From an uncultured Planctomycetota bacterium (GTDB lineage Bacteria; Planctomycetota; UBA1135; GCA-002686595), in NCBI GenBank assembly GCA_903928115.1, contig CAIYPP010000007.1, positions 1 to 64,000 of the forward strand: a stretch of DNA of 64,000 nucleotides, read 5' to 3'. The translations under genes and the position numbers were made by a program. Of the stretch, positions 44,354 through 52,589 are shown piece by piece (the first letter of the stretch is position 1; every line of letters starts with the position of its first letter). Under the pieces are notes generated by a model. It did not search any database. It saw nothing but the letters and a program-made list of their open reading frames with translations, and was not told where the DNA came from.

Positions 44354-45571
44354 TCACTTCGCCGCTAGGGCCGCGGTGAGCTCGCGCTCGCAGAGCCAGA
44401 GTGCGCGGGGCACGTGGAAGCAGCCCTTGTAGGGGCCGCCCTTGAAGCGCTGGGAGACGGCCCCGCTGCGGTCGAGGTAGCCGTACCACTCGCCGTGTTC
44501 GGTGTCGGGGAAGTGGGCAAAGGTCCACTGGGCGACCTCCTCGAAGCGTGCGAACCACACGGCGTCACCGGAGTCGCGCCACGCCATGAGGAGCGCGACG
44601 ATGGCCTCGCAGTGGGGCCACCAGAGCTTCATGGGCCACTCCAGTTGCTGCGGGCTGAAGCCTTCGCTGTCGAGGAAGTAGAGGATGCCGCCGAACTCGC
44701 GGTCCCAGCCGAAGTCGAGCGCGCCGCGGATCATCGCGAGCGCCTCGTCGCGCAGCTTCGAGTCGTTGGTGCGACGCGCGAAGTCGAGCATGAACCAGCC
44801 GCACTCGATGACGTGACCGGGGTTGATGAGGCGACCTTCGGGTGAGTCGAGGAGCGCACCGTCCGCGCCGATCGTCTCGAACACGAGGCCACGCTCGGGG
44901 CGGTGGTGGCGACGGATCGCGGCGACGCAGCGGCGCTCGATGGCGTCGTAGTCCGCGCGGTCGTGGAACGTCGCGGATCCCGGTGCGCCGCGCAGCTCGG
45001 CCACCAAGTTGAGCAGGATCATTGGCACGGCGAGCTCGCTCGTGGCGACGTTGCCCGCGAGCTTGGGCTTGCCGAGCGGCGTCGGATCCTCGACCCAGCG
45101 CAGGATGGCATCGAACTCCGAGAGCGCGAGGGCGCGATAGCTCGTGTCGCCGCTTGCGCGCGCGTACTCGGCAAAAGCCATCACGTAGAAGCAAGCCGCG
45201 AACATCTTGCGCTGCAGCGTCAGCGGCTTCCCGTCGCGCGCGAGACAGAAGTAGACCTGATCGTCCGGGCGTCGTGCGTGCTCGCGCAGGAACTTGGCGC
45301 CGAGCGTTGCTGCGTCGAGAAGCTCGGCACGAGAGCGATCCTCATTGAAGAGCTTCGACAGCATCCAAACCTGTCGCCCCTGCAGCCAGACGTGCTTCTT
45401 CGTGTCGAAGCGTCGTCCGTCGCGGTCGAGGCAGTTGAAGTAGCCGCCGTGCTCGCGGTCGAGCGAGTGACGCATCCAGAACGGGATCACGTTGCCGTAG
45501 AGCTCGTCGTGCATGCGCGCGCGCCAGCGCTCCAGCGTCGCGCGCGTCGGTTGGTACATCGTGTCAGCCAC
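44354..45571 (-). CDS. AGE-family sugar 2-epimerase
   Basis: 405 residues of the N-acylglucosamine 2-epimerase / cellobiose 2-epimerase (alpha/alpha)6 barrel family. MHDELYGNVIPFWMRHSLDREHGGYFNCLDRDG, KKHVWLQGRQVWMLSKLF, INPGHVIECGWFMLDFA (catalytic His region) and EWPMKLWWPHCEAIVALL are typical. Probable reaction: reversible epimerisation at C2 of a mannose- or glucose-type sugar in the cytoplasm. Last gene of a three-gene operon; its start overlaps the DUF4434 stop by 8 bases, so it likely processes sugars released by the mannosidase. Confidence 0.9.
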   Translation of the reverse strand: MADTMYQPTRATLERWRARMHDELYGNVIPFWMRHSLDREHGGYFNCLDRDGRRFDTKKHVWLQGRQVWMLSKLFNEDRSRAELLDAATLGAKFLREHARRPDDQVYFCLARDGKPLTLQRKMFAACFYVMAFAEYARASGDTSYRALALSEFDAILRWVEDPTPLGKPKLAGNVATSELAVPMILLNLVAELRGAPGSATFHDRADYDAIERRCVAAIRRHHRPERGLVFETIGADGALLDSPEGRLINPGHVIECGWFMLDFARRTNDSKLRDEALAMIRGALDFGWDREFGGILYFLDSEGFSPQQLEWPMKLWWPHCEAIVALLMAWRDSGDAVWFARFEEVAQWTFAHFPDTEHGEWYGYLDRSGAVSQRFKGGPYKGCFHVPRALWLCERELTAALAAK

Positions 45572-46481
45572 GGATCTTCTTCTCCTGAGCGCGCTTCCAC
45601 TCCATGTAGAAGCGGTGCAGCCCCTTCGCGGACGGGAACATCGAGTTCGGCGAGAGGAAGTGCGAGAACTCGAAGGTGATCAGCTTGTCGACGCCGGCCT
45701 TTTGCGCGGCCTCGACCTTGTGGCGCAGCTTGGGCCAAGCGATCGGCGGAAACTTGATGTGAACGTCGCGGTCGAAGCTCTCGGTGTTCGACCAGCAAGT
45801 CAGGCCATGCTTGCGCGCGAGTCGCGAGTTGAGCTCCAAGAACTCAGGCAGCTTGACGTACTCCACTTGGCCATCTTGGAACGCGACGATGTCGACGAGA
45901 CCCTCGATGCGCGCGAAGACCTGTGCCCATTCGCGCTCGTGTTCGTCGAGCGCGATGGTCGTGCCGAACTGCTTCGCGCCACGGATGTAGGGCGAGATCA
46001 GGATCGGCGCCTTCTTGAGCGAGCGCAGGTGGCGCGCGAGCGACTCGTACACGCGCATCACGCTGTCGTCGAACGTGTTGATCTCGTGGCTGATGTACCA
46101 GCCGCCGAACGCCGGGCTCTTGCCGTAGCGCTCGAAGAATTCCTCGGTGAAGGCGAGGTTGACGTCGATCTCCTTCTGGTGCTCGCCCTTCATCCAGTGG
46201 TCGCCGGAGTCGTAGGTGCCGAAGAAGAAGGTCATGCCATTCTTCTGCGCCAGCTCGAGGAACAGGCCGACCAAGTCCTCTTGCACGATCAGGTAGCCAT
46301 GGCGGCCGCGCAGCACCTTGGAGTCAAAGGCGCAGCGGTCCTGATAGCCGGCGCGGATCAGGATGACGGTGTCGATGCCGAAGGCCTTCATGGCCTCGAA
46401 GTCGCGCGTCCACTCCTCGCGGCTCCAGTTGGCGGACGGGATGTCGTGGCTGATTTCGTCTAGAAACGTTCCGGTGATCAT
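45564..46481 (-). CDS. DUF4434 glycoside hydrolase-like protein
   Basis: 305 residues. MITGTFLDEISHDIPSANWSREEWTRDFEAMKAFGIDTVILIRAGYQDRC is the classic DUF4434 opening; a TIM-barrel pattern follows (FFFGTYDSGDHW, FGGWYISHEINTF, ILISPYIRGAK, VDIVAFQDGQVEY). Members are distantly related to glycoside hydrolases, with acidic residues in YISHEIN and AFQDGQ as possible catalytic groups. No signal peptide. Overlaps the upstream mannosidase stop (ATGA) and the downstream AGE gene, so it acts in the same sugar pathway. Confidence 0.88.
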   Translation of the reverse strand: MITGTFLDEISHDIPSANWSREEWTRDFEAMKAFGIDTVILIRAGYQDRCAFDSKVLRGRHGYLIVQEDLVGLFLELAQKNGMTFFFGTYDSGDHWMKGEHQKEIDVNLAFTEEFFERYGKSPAFGGWYISHEINTFDDSVMRVYESLARHLRSLKKAPILISPYIRGAKQFGTTIALDEHEREWAQVFARIEGLVDIVAFQDGQVEYVKLPEFLELNSRLARKHGLTCWSNTESFDRDVHIKFPPIAWPKLRHKVEAAQKAGVDKLITFEFSHFLSPNSMFPSAKGLHRFYMEWKRAQEKKIRG

Positions 46482-49162
46482 GCGTCGAGCGTGAACGAGA
46501 GGGTGGCGAGGCCGTGGGGGGCGAGCTCGAACTTGGCCGAGCCGTTGGAGTGGGGGAGCGAGCGCTGCTCGCGCTCGTCGAGATCGCAGAGCGCGATCGA
46601 AGCGATCTTTCGACCGCCTAGAGCAGCAGAGCCCAGCGCGACACGGACGGCTCGCGGCTCGCGCACCCGATTCCACAGGCGCACGATTGCACGGCGACCG
46701 TCGTCGTCGAGCTTGAAGGCCGAGAGCTCGACGTCGGGCGAGTCGAGCTCGACGAGCGTTTGCGGCGCGGGCGTCGCCGCGCTCTCGCCAAAGCGAACGG
46801 TGCGCGCTTGCGCGACGAACATCGGCTGCGAGAACGCCATGGCTTCCGCCGCGATCTCACTCGCCGAGCGGCTCGCTGCGTGCAGATCGAGCTGGACTTC
46901 GCACTCCTGCGCGCCGATGCACTGTGCGTCGGGCGTATCGAGGCTCGGGCCAGCTTGGACGCGACGCCAGCGCGTGTCGCCCCGCGAGAGCTTGCCGACG
47001 GCGCGCAGGAGGGTGAGCGCAACCTGCGTGCGCTCGCCTTCGAGGAGCTCGTACTCGTGCAGACCGCGGTGCGCGAGCGAGAGCGCCGCGCGCGTGCCCG
47101 CGACGATCACGACGTCCCGCGTGAACTGCGTCGGGTACTCGAACTCTCCGGGGAAGCACTTGTAGCGCTCCGGCGCGCTCTCCGGCGTCTGCGGGTGGAC
47201 GATGGGGCGCTCGCGGAGCTCGAACGCACCGCCCGCTAGCGAGCTCGTCGCGTTGCCATCGGTGCTGACGAGGAGGCGCAAGCGATGATCTTCGGCTCCG
47301 TTGAGCGTTTCGATCCGCAGCGTGGGCGGACCTCCGGCGCACGCGAGCCGGATGCGCAGCGTCACGCAGACCACGGCGGGCTCGGAGTCATCTTGCGCGC
47401 GCGGGCGCTCGAGATTCCAGCTCGCAAGCAGCTCGTCGAACACGGGTCCGGAAGCCACTCGAGCCACGTGCAGCGGCGGCAGACCGCGCGTCGTGAGCGG
47501 GGTTTCGCCGGCCAGCGGACCGAACGTGTATTCGTCGCCCACATCCGTGCAGCTCTCGAACGCGATCGCGTCGCGGAGCATCGTGCCGGTCGGCTTGTGC
47601 GTGAGGTGAACACGACCCTCGTCGCCGATGGCGATCAGCCAGTCACGGTTCGAGATCGTGGTCGAGTCGGATCCGCCGAGCTGGGGCGCTGCTTCGCTCG
47701 GCTCTGCGCGCAGCCACGCGATCGAACGCGGCGCCTGCGTCTGCGCGAAGGCCAAGCGCATGCGCGTACCCCAGCCAGTGTCGAGGTGCTGCGCGCGGAA
47801 TGCGCTCGATTCGCAGGAGAGGAGCTGCACGGGAATTGCGTGCCCCGCGGCGTCGAAGAGTTGCAGCGACTTGGGTTCCGGCGCACCTTCCACCTTGGGG
47901 AAGAAGACCTCGGCTTCCACGAGTTCCGCAGCATCGCTCGCGCTCGTGCGCAGCGCGCACAGCCACTGCGTCGAACCGTTCTTGCGGAGTCCGGCGGTGC
48001 GGGCGAGCTCGCGGACGCTCTCCGCGGCGACGCTGCGTGCGATCTGCTCGATCTCACGGAAGCGCGCCTCATCGTCGAGGTGCACTTCGTCGATGCTGCA
48101 GCCGCAGATGTCGTCGTGCGGATGGTTGAGGAGCAGCAGGCGCCACGCTTCGTCGACGAGCGCGTTGAGCTCGCGCCCGCGCGCGCCCGCGGCCACGACG
48201 AGCGGCTCCGCCACGCGCTCGAGCATCCACTGCGCGCGGTGATTGGCGAGCTTCAAGTACACGCGCGTCGCCCAGACGCTGGAGAGGATGGGGTTGTGCT
48301 CGTTGCCGAGGATCTCGCCTTCGTGCAGCGCGAGCTTCGCTCCACTCGCTTCGACGTGGTCGATGTAGGCTGCGATCGTCGCGTGCTCGAGCTCGACCTC
48401 CGCCATCGTCTTGCGCGCGCCGTCGAGCAGGGCGGGCAGCTCCGGCTGGAACGGCATGTGATCGCAGCCGTTGAACAGGATCGCCGCGCCGGAGTGCATT
48501 TTCCCTTCGCGCGCCTTCAGCGACGCGCGCAATCGCTCGACCGCGAGCTCGACCGTCGGCGTGTTGCCCTCGAAGTCGCCGAACTGCTCGGGATGCCCGA
48601 GCGCGGCCGAGTCGAGGTAGCCGTCGCGCAGGTAGACCGTCGTCACCTCGCTGCCGTCGCTCGCGCGCCAGCGGAACTCGCAGCCGAGACGCTCCCACTG
48701 CTCTTTCGAGAGCCCGCGCATGAAGAGGAACGAGCGCAGCCCGAGTCCCCGCAGGATCATCGGCATCTGCGCGATGTGTCCGAACGAATCGGGCATGTAG
48801 CCGTCGCGCGGAGTCGCGCCCAGCTCGCGCGAGCGCGCGAGCCCGCGACGCAGGTTGCGGATCAGCGCCTCGCCGCTCGGCAGGAACGCATCCGGCAGCA
48901 CGAACCACGGGCCTACTTCGAGTCGCCCAGCACGCACCAGTCGCTCGATGCGCTCCCGGTTCTGCGGCCGGATCGCGAGGTAGTCGTCGAGCGCCGCCGT
49001 CTGCCCGTCGAGCGTGAACGAGCGGAAGCGCTCGTCGCGCTCCAAGAGCTCGAGGAGCCCATCCACCAGCTGAACCAAGTGCACCCGGTACTGCTGGAAC
49101 GACAGGTACCAAGCCCGGTCCCAGTGCGTGTGCGACACAACAAACCCGCGCAGGCGCTTCAT
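46478..49162 (-). CDS. Family GH38 alpha-mannosidase
   Basis: 894 residues from ATG at 49162 (an ATG at 49186 would add eight). FVVSHTHWDRAWYLSFQQYR holds the zinc ligands of GH38; GYMPDSFGHIAQMPMIL holds the catalytic nucleophile Asp and another zinc ligand; CDHMPFQPELPALLDGAR and LLLNHPHDDICGCSIDEVH complete the active site. The C-terminal half is the usual beta-sandwich set. No signal peptide, so probably cytoplasmic, hydrolysing alpha-mannosides taken up by the cell. First gene of the operon with DUF4434 and AGE genes. Confidence 0.93.
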   Translation of the reverse strand: MKRLRGFVVSHTHWDRAWYLSFQQYRVHLVQLVDGLLELLERDERFRSFTLDGQTAALDDYLAIRPQNRERIERLVRAGRLEVGPWFVLPDAFLPSGEALIRNLRRGLARSRELGATPRDGYMPDSFGHIAQMPMILRGLGLRSFLFMRGLSKEQWERLGCEFRWRASDGSEVTTVYLRDGYLDSAALGHPEQFGDFEGNTPTVELAVERLRASLKAREGKMHSGAAILFNGCDHMPFQPELPALLDGARKTMAEVELEHATIAAYIDHVEASGAKLALHEGEILGNEHNPILSSVWATRVYLKLANHRAQWMLERVAEPLVVAAGARGRELNALVDEAWRLLLLNHPHDDICGCSIDEVHLDDEARFREIEQIARSVAAESVRELARTAGLRKNGSTQWLCALRTSASDAAELVEAEVFFPKVEGAPEPKSLQLFDAAGHAIPVQLLSCESSAFRAQHLDTGWGTRMRLAFAQTQAPRSIAWLRAEPSEAAPQLGGSDSTTISNRDWLIAIGDEGRVHLTHKPTGTMLRDAIAFESCTDVGDEYTFGPLAGETPLTTRGLPPLHVARVASGPVFDELLASWNLERPRAQDDSEPAVVCVTLRIRLACAGGPPTLRIETLNGAEDHRLRLLVSTDGNATSSLAGGAFELRERPIVHPQTPESAPERYKCFPGEFEYPTQFTRDVVIVAGTRAALSLAHRGLHEYELLEGERTQVALTLLRAVGKLSRGDTRWRRVQAGPSLDTPDAQCIGAQECEVQLDLHAASRSASEIAAEAMAFSQPMFVAQARTVRFGESAATPAPQTLVELDSPDVELSAFKLDDDGRRAIVRLWNRVREPRAVRVALGSAALGGRKIASIALCDLDEREQRSLPHSNGSAKFELAPHGLATLSFTLDA

Positions 49163-49223
49163 GGGGGCGACCAGTCTAGCGCCCACCCCATCCCGCCGGA
49201 CGCTATCCTCTGCGCTCCCGCGT

Positions 49224-49300
49224 GCGCCCGTAGCTCAGCAGGATAGAGCGGCGGTTTCCTAAACCGCAGGTCGTTGGTTCGACTCCAATCGGGCGTACCA
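49224..49300 (+). tRNA. tRNA-Arg (anticodon CCU)
   Basis: 77 bases including an encoded CCA. Acceptor GCGCCCG pairs with CGGGCGT; D stem GCTC/GAGC; anticodon stem GCGGT/ACCGC with loop TTCCTAA (anticodon at 49258-49260); T stem GTTGG/CCAAT with loop TTCGACT. All four arms close. It reads rare AGG codons. Confidence 0.95.
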
Positions 49301-49325
49301 CTCTCGCCGTTTGGGCGGATTTCGG

Positions 49326-50648
49326 TCAGTCGAGCAGCGTGGCGCGCAGGCTGGCGGCGCGGGCGAGGTCGGCGGGGGAGAGACGGGCTTCGAGCGCGGT
49401 GAGGCGCTCGGTCGCGGAGCGCTGGCCGTTGGCGACGGCGAGGGAGTACCAGGCGTGGGCGAGGACGTCGTCGCGCTCGATGCCCTTGCCGTATTCGTAG
49501 AGGGCGCCGAGGCGGGCTTGGGCGACGCCGAGGTCTTGGCGGGCGGCGGCGCGGAACCAGCGGGCGGCTTCGGACGGATCGGCGGGAATGCCGTTGCCCT
49601 GCAGGTAGACCTGACCGAGGTTGTGCTGCGCGAGTGCGAGGCCGCTGTCGGCGGCGCGGCGCAGCCAGAAGAGCGCGCGCTCCGTGTCCTTGGGGATGCC
49701 GTCGCCTTCGAGCAAGAGCAACGCGAGCGACATCTGCGCCTCGGCGACACTTTGCTCCGCCGCGCGCTCGTACCAGCGGGCGGACTCCGCGACCTGCCGC
49801 TCGAGCACGTCGCCGCGCGCGTACAGCAGACCGAGGTTGGTCTGGGCGCGTGCGTCGCCCTGCACCGCCGCGGTGCGCAGCCATTGCTCTCCCTTCGCGA
49901 GGTCACGCTTCACGCCACGACCTTCGAGGTACACGACGCCGAGGCGACCTTGGGCCTGCGGCTCGCCCTGCACGGCCGCGGCTTCGAGCCAGCGTGCGGA
50001 CTGCGCGTCATCGCGCGGGACGCAGCGTCCGGCGGCGTACATCTCGGCGAGCGCGAGCTGCGCTTGCACGAGTCCCTGCTCGGCGGCGTGCTGCAGCCAC
50101 GCTGCGGCATAACGCTGATTCTCCTCACTCGTCTGCGGATCGCTGGCATAGGCGAGCCCGAGGGCCAGTTGCGCCTCAGGCACGCCCTGTAGCGCCGCGC
50201 GGCGCAGCCACTTCTGGCCCTCCTCGACGTCGGCCTTGCAGCCACGGCCAGCGAGCAAGAGCAGCCCGAGGTTGTGCTGCGAACGCGCGTAGCCTTGCTC
50301 GGCCGCAGCGCGGTGCCACTTCACCGCTTCCGTCTCGTCGACTGCGACGCTGTCGCCCTGTTCGAGCATCACGCCGAGCGCGTACTGTGCGTCGGGTAGC
50401 CCCTTCTCCGCCGCGCGTCGATACCAGTGCGCCGCGAGCGCGCGATCTTGCACGGTTGCGCGGCCTTCGTAGAGCATCGTCGCGAGAAAGAGCTGCGCGC
50501 GAGCGTCATCCTTCTCCGCAGCGACTTGCAGTTCCGCAACCGTCGGCGGCGCGGGCTCCTCCTGCGTCGCCGCCGCTTCGGGCGCCGGCTCGGGGCGCGC
50601 ACACGAGAGGATCCAGAACGAAGCGAAGACAAGTCCGAGGTGCTTCAT
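49326..50648 (-). CDS. Sel1-repeat lipoprotein
   Basis: 440 residues from ATG at 50648. MKHLGLVFASFWILSC ends in the lipobox ILSC, so it is a lipoprotein. A Pro/Glu-rich spacer is followed by about nine Sel1-like (TPR-related) repeats of 36 residues, each with the pattern A-x-x-W-x-x-(K/R)A-A-x-(Q/K)-G and A-Q-x-x-L-G-x-x-Y/L, for example HWYRRAAEKGLPDAQYALGVM. A protein-protein scaffold at the membrane is likely. Stop lies 26 bases past the tRNA 3' end on the opposite strand. Confidence 0.92.
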   Translation of the reverse strand: MKHLGLVFASFWILSCARPEPAPEAAATQEEPAPPTVAELQVAAEKDDARAQLFLATMLYEGRATVQDRALAAHWYRRAAEKGLPDAQYALGVMLEQGDSVAVDETEAVKWHRAAAEQGYARSQHNLGLLLLAGRGCKADVEEGQKWLRRAALQGVPEAQLALGLAYASDPQTSEENQRYAAAWLQHAAEQGLVQAQLALAEMYAAGRCVPRDDAQSARWLEAAAVQGEPQAQGRLGVVYLEGRGVKRDLAKGEQWLRTAAVQGDARAQTNLGLLYARGDVLERQVAESARWYERAAEQSVAEAQMSLALLLLEGDGIPKDTERALFWLRRAADSGLALAQHNLGQVYLQGNGIPADPSEAARWFRAAARQDLGVAQARLGALYEYGKGIERDDVLAHAWYSLAVANGQRSATERLTALEARLSPADLARAASLRATLLD

Positions 50649-50712
50649 ATGTCGAGCTGCGGCGCAGCGGCCGTAGGTGAGCTCATTTCGCAACTCGATC
50701 GTGAAGGCTCGA

Positions 50713-51342
50713 TCAAGATCTCTCCGCGCGCCTGGCGATGCGCACGAGCAGCGCGAGCGCTTCGGCGGAATGGCCTTGGAGGTCGAGCTCGTCGGTGGGT
50801 AGGAGCCCGGACATCGAGAGACTGTCGCCGGACTGCAGAGAAATGGCTTCGTCTTCACCCGTGACGCGTGCCACGAGCTTGCCTGTGGGCACGTGCAGGA
50901 AGGCGCGCGGGCTCTCGAGGCTCAGTCGCGCGCGGCGGACACCGACGCGCAGCACCTCGACGTCCACGCGCACGAGGTCCGGACGGTAGATCACGTTGAA
51001 GTCGCTTGCGGGCTCGCCGAGCAGCGTCGCCCGCGTGGGCCAGTCACCAGAGAAGCGATAGGGCTCGTGTGTGCGCACGCGGGCTCGCGGCGCATGCTCG
51101 CCATGCTCGAGCGAGAGTGCGCCGCCGTCGAGCAACACCAAGATGCGCTCACAGTGCGGAAAGCCGGAGAATGCTCCGTCTTCTGCCACGCGCGCGCGGG
51201 AGATGCGCCAGTGGAAGTCGCCGCGCTCCAAGCTCCCGCCGCGAGGCTCCAGCGCGAGCTCGTCCGTGAAGCCGCGGCCGTTGCGCCACGGAGTGCGGCG
51301 AGCCTCGGCGAGGGATGTGCGAACGACGACGCGGGAGCTCAT
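50713..51342 (-). CDS. HutD/Ves family cupin protein
   Basis: 209 residues. EARRTPWRNGRGFTDELALEP and FHWRISRARVAEDGAFSGFPHCERILVLLDGG are the conserved HutD/Ves segments; DFNVIYRPDLVRVDVEVL matches the second half of the bicupin. HutD is linked to histidine use regulation in pseudomonads, Ves to cold response in E. coli; no hut gene is near, so the role here is open. Confidence 0.88.
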   Translation of the reverse strand: MSSRVVVRTSLAEARRTPWRNGRGFTDELALEPRGGSLERGDFHWRISRARVAEDGAFSGFPHCERILVLLDGGALSLEHGEHAPRARVRTHEPYRFSGDWPTRATLLGEPASDFNVIYRPDLVRVDVEVLRVGVRRARLSLESPRAFLHVPTGKLVARVTGEDEAISLQSGDSLSMSGLLPTDELDLQGHSAEALALLVRIARRAERS

Positions 51343-51517
51343 GACGAATCAGCCATGCTGCCACGCCTGCTGCACACAAGACCACGAAACCCTGCGAATT
51401 CCCGCGCGCGACAGATGTGTCGCAGGCTCGTACTCACTATGTCCCGTAGAACCGCAAGGCTCGTGGCGCGATGCTCCCCTCCGTTCGCCCCCCCGCGAAT
51501 TCCCAAGCGGAGCGAAT

Positions 51518-51907
51518 ATGAAGAAAAAGGAACGTGAGCAACGGATCGCACTGTTGCAGTCACATGTGGACGCACTCGGCCTGCCACGGGAGCGCATCTG
51601 CCCATTCAGTTCTCGCAAGGCCTTTCTCTGTCGAGGCTTCGCGCAGTGGCTGTGGGATGCGCGGGACCAGCGGCGGCACTTGAAGCCGGAGATGTTGCCG
51701 CTGAGCGGATTCGAGCTGCGCACGCTCGTCGAATCGTGGGACGAAGTGCGGCGTGCCGGACTCGCAGGAAATCACTGCCGCGGAGTGCTCGTCGACGAAT
51801 ATCGACTTCCGTGTGACGGGTGGGACGAGTGGAGCGACGAAGACCTTGCGCGCATGTGTCGCGACTTCGGTCTCCCCGTCGCGAGCGGCTCCGTGGCCGA
51901 CGCCTGA
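51518..51907 (+). CDS. Protein of unknown function, 129 residues
   Basis: I do not recognise it. ATG at 51518 is preceded by CGGAGCG at a suitable distance. The N-terminus is basic (MKKKEREQRIALLQSHVDALGLPRERICPF), followed by RGFAQWLWDARDQRRHLKPEMLPLSGFELRTLVESWDEVRRAG and an acidic C-terminus (DGWDEWSDEDLARMCRDFGL). Four Cys are scattered without a zinc pattern. No signal or membrane segment. The first codons are unusually AT-rich for this genome. The 175-base upstream gap has a GCGACA-GATG-TGTCGC palindrome at 51408-51423. Confidence 0.65.
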   Translation: MKKKEREQRIALLQSHVDALGLPRERICPFSSRKAFLCRGFAQWLWDARDQRRHLKPEMLPLSGFELRTLVESWDEVRRAGLAGNHCRGVLVDEYRLPCDGWDEWSDEDLARMCRDFGLPVASGSVADA

Positions 51908-51914
51908 GTCCATC

Positions 51915-52538
51915 TCAGCTTCGGCGCGCTCGCTGCGCCTTCACGCGTAGATCGCAGCCCTCGAGGTGATCGTTGACGAGGCCCATGGCCTGCATCAGCG
52001 CGTACATCGTCGTCGGCCCAACGAAGGTCCAACCGCGCCGCTTGAGGTCCTTGCTGAGCGCGCGCGAGCTGGCGGACTCCGTGAGCTTGCGCAGCACGTC
52101 GAGCGTCATGCGCTCGGGGCGCTCCGTGAGTGCGGGCTCGAAGCTCCACAGGTACTCGGCGAGCGAGCCACGTTCCTCGACGAGCTCGCAGGCGCGCCGC
52201 GCGTTGTGGATCGCGGACTCGATCTTGCCGCGGTGACGCACGATACCGGCGTCGCCGAGCAGCGCGTCGACCTTGCGCGGTGTGAAGCGTGCGACGGCCT
52301 CCATGTCGAAGCCGTCGAAGGCGCGACGGAAGTTCTCGCGCTTGCGGAGGATCGTGAGCCAGCTCAAGCCCGCCTGAAATCCCTCTAAGCAGAGCTTCTC
52401 GAAGAGGCGCGTGTCGTCGCGCTGCGGAAAGCCCCACTCGCGGTCGTGATAGGCGCGGTAGAGCGCGTCGTCGGTACACCAAAAGCAGCGGCTCACACCG
52501 TCTTCGCAGTGGACGATCCCGTCGATTTCTAGCGCCAT
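51915..52538 (-). CDS. tag: DNA-3-methyladenine glycosylase I
   Basis: 207 residues. SRCFWCTDDALYRAYHDREWGFPQRDDTRLFEKLCLEGFQAGLSWLTILRKR is the Tag signature, with the zinc ligands Cys and His at the N-terminus and NDHLEGCDLR (His, Cys) at the C-terminus, and YALMQAMGLVNDH in the active-site region. It excises 3-methyladenine from alkylated DNA, starting base excision repair. Convergent with the 129-residue protein (7 bases apart) and divergent from the esterase gene. Confidence 0.95.
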   Translation of the reverse strand: MALEIDGIVHCEDGVSRCFWCTDDALYRAYHDREWGFPQRDDTRLFEKLCLEGFQAGLSWLTILRKRENFRRAFDGFDMEAVARFTPRKVDALLGDAGIVRHRGKIESAIHNARRACELVEERGSLAEYLWSFEPALTERPERMTLDVLRKLTESASSRALSKDLKRRGWTFVGPTTMYALMQAMGLVNDHLEGCDLRVKAQRARRS

Positions 52539-52589
52539 GCGGTGATTGTCCGCTGAGCCGCACACACCGCGCAACAGCGACTCGGTAGC

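Noticed and set aside
49224-49325. A mobile element integrated at the tRNA-Arg gene
   Set aside because: tRNA genes are common attachment sites, but no integrase, direct repeat of the tRNA end or foreign-looking block follows within the window.
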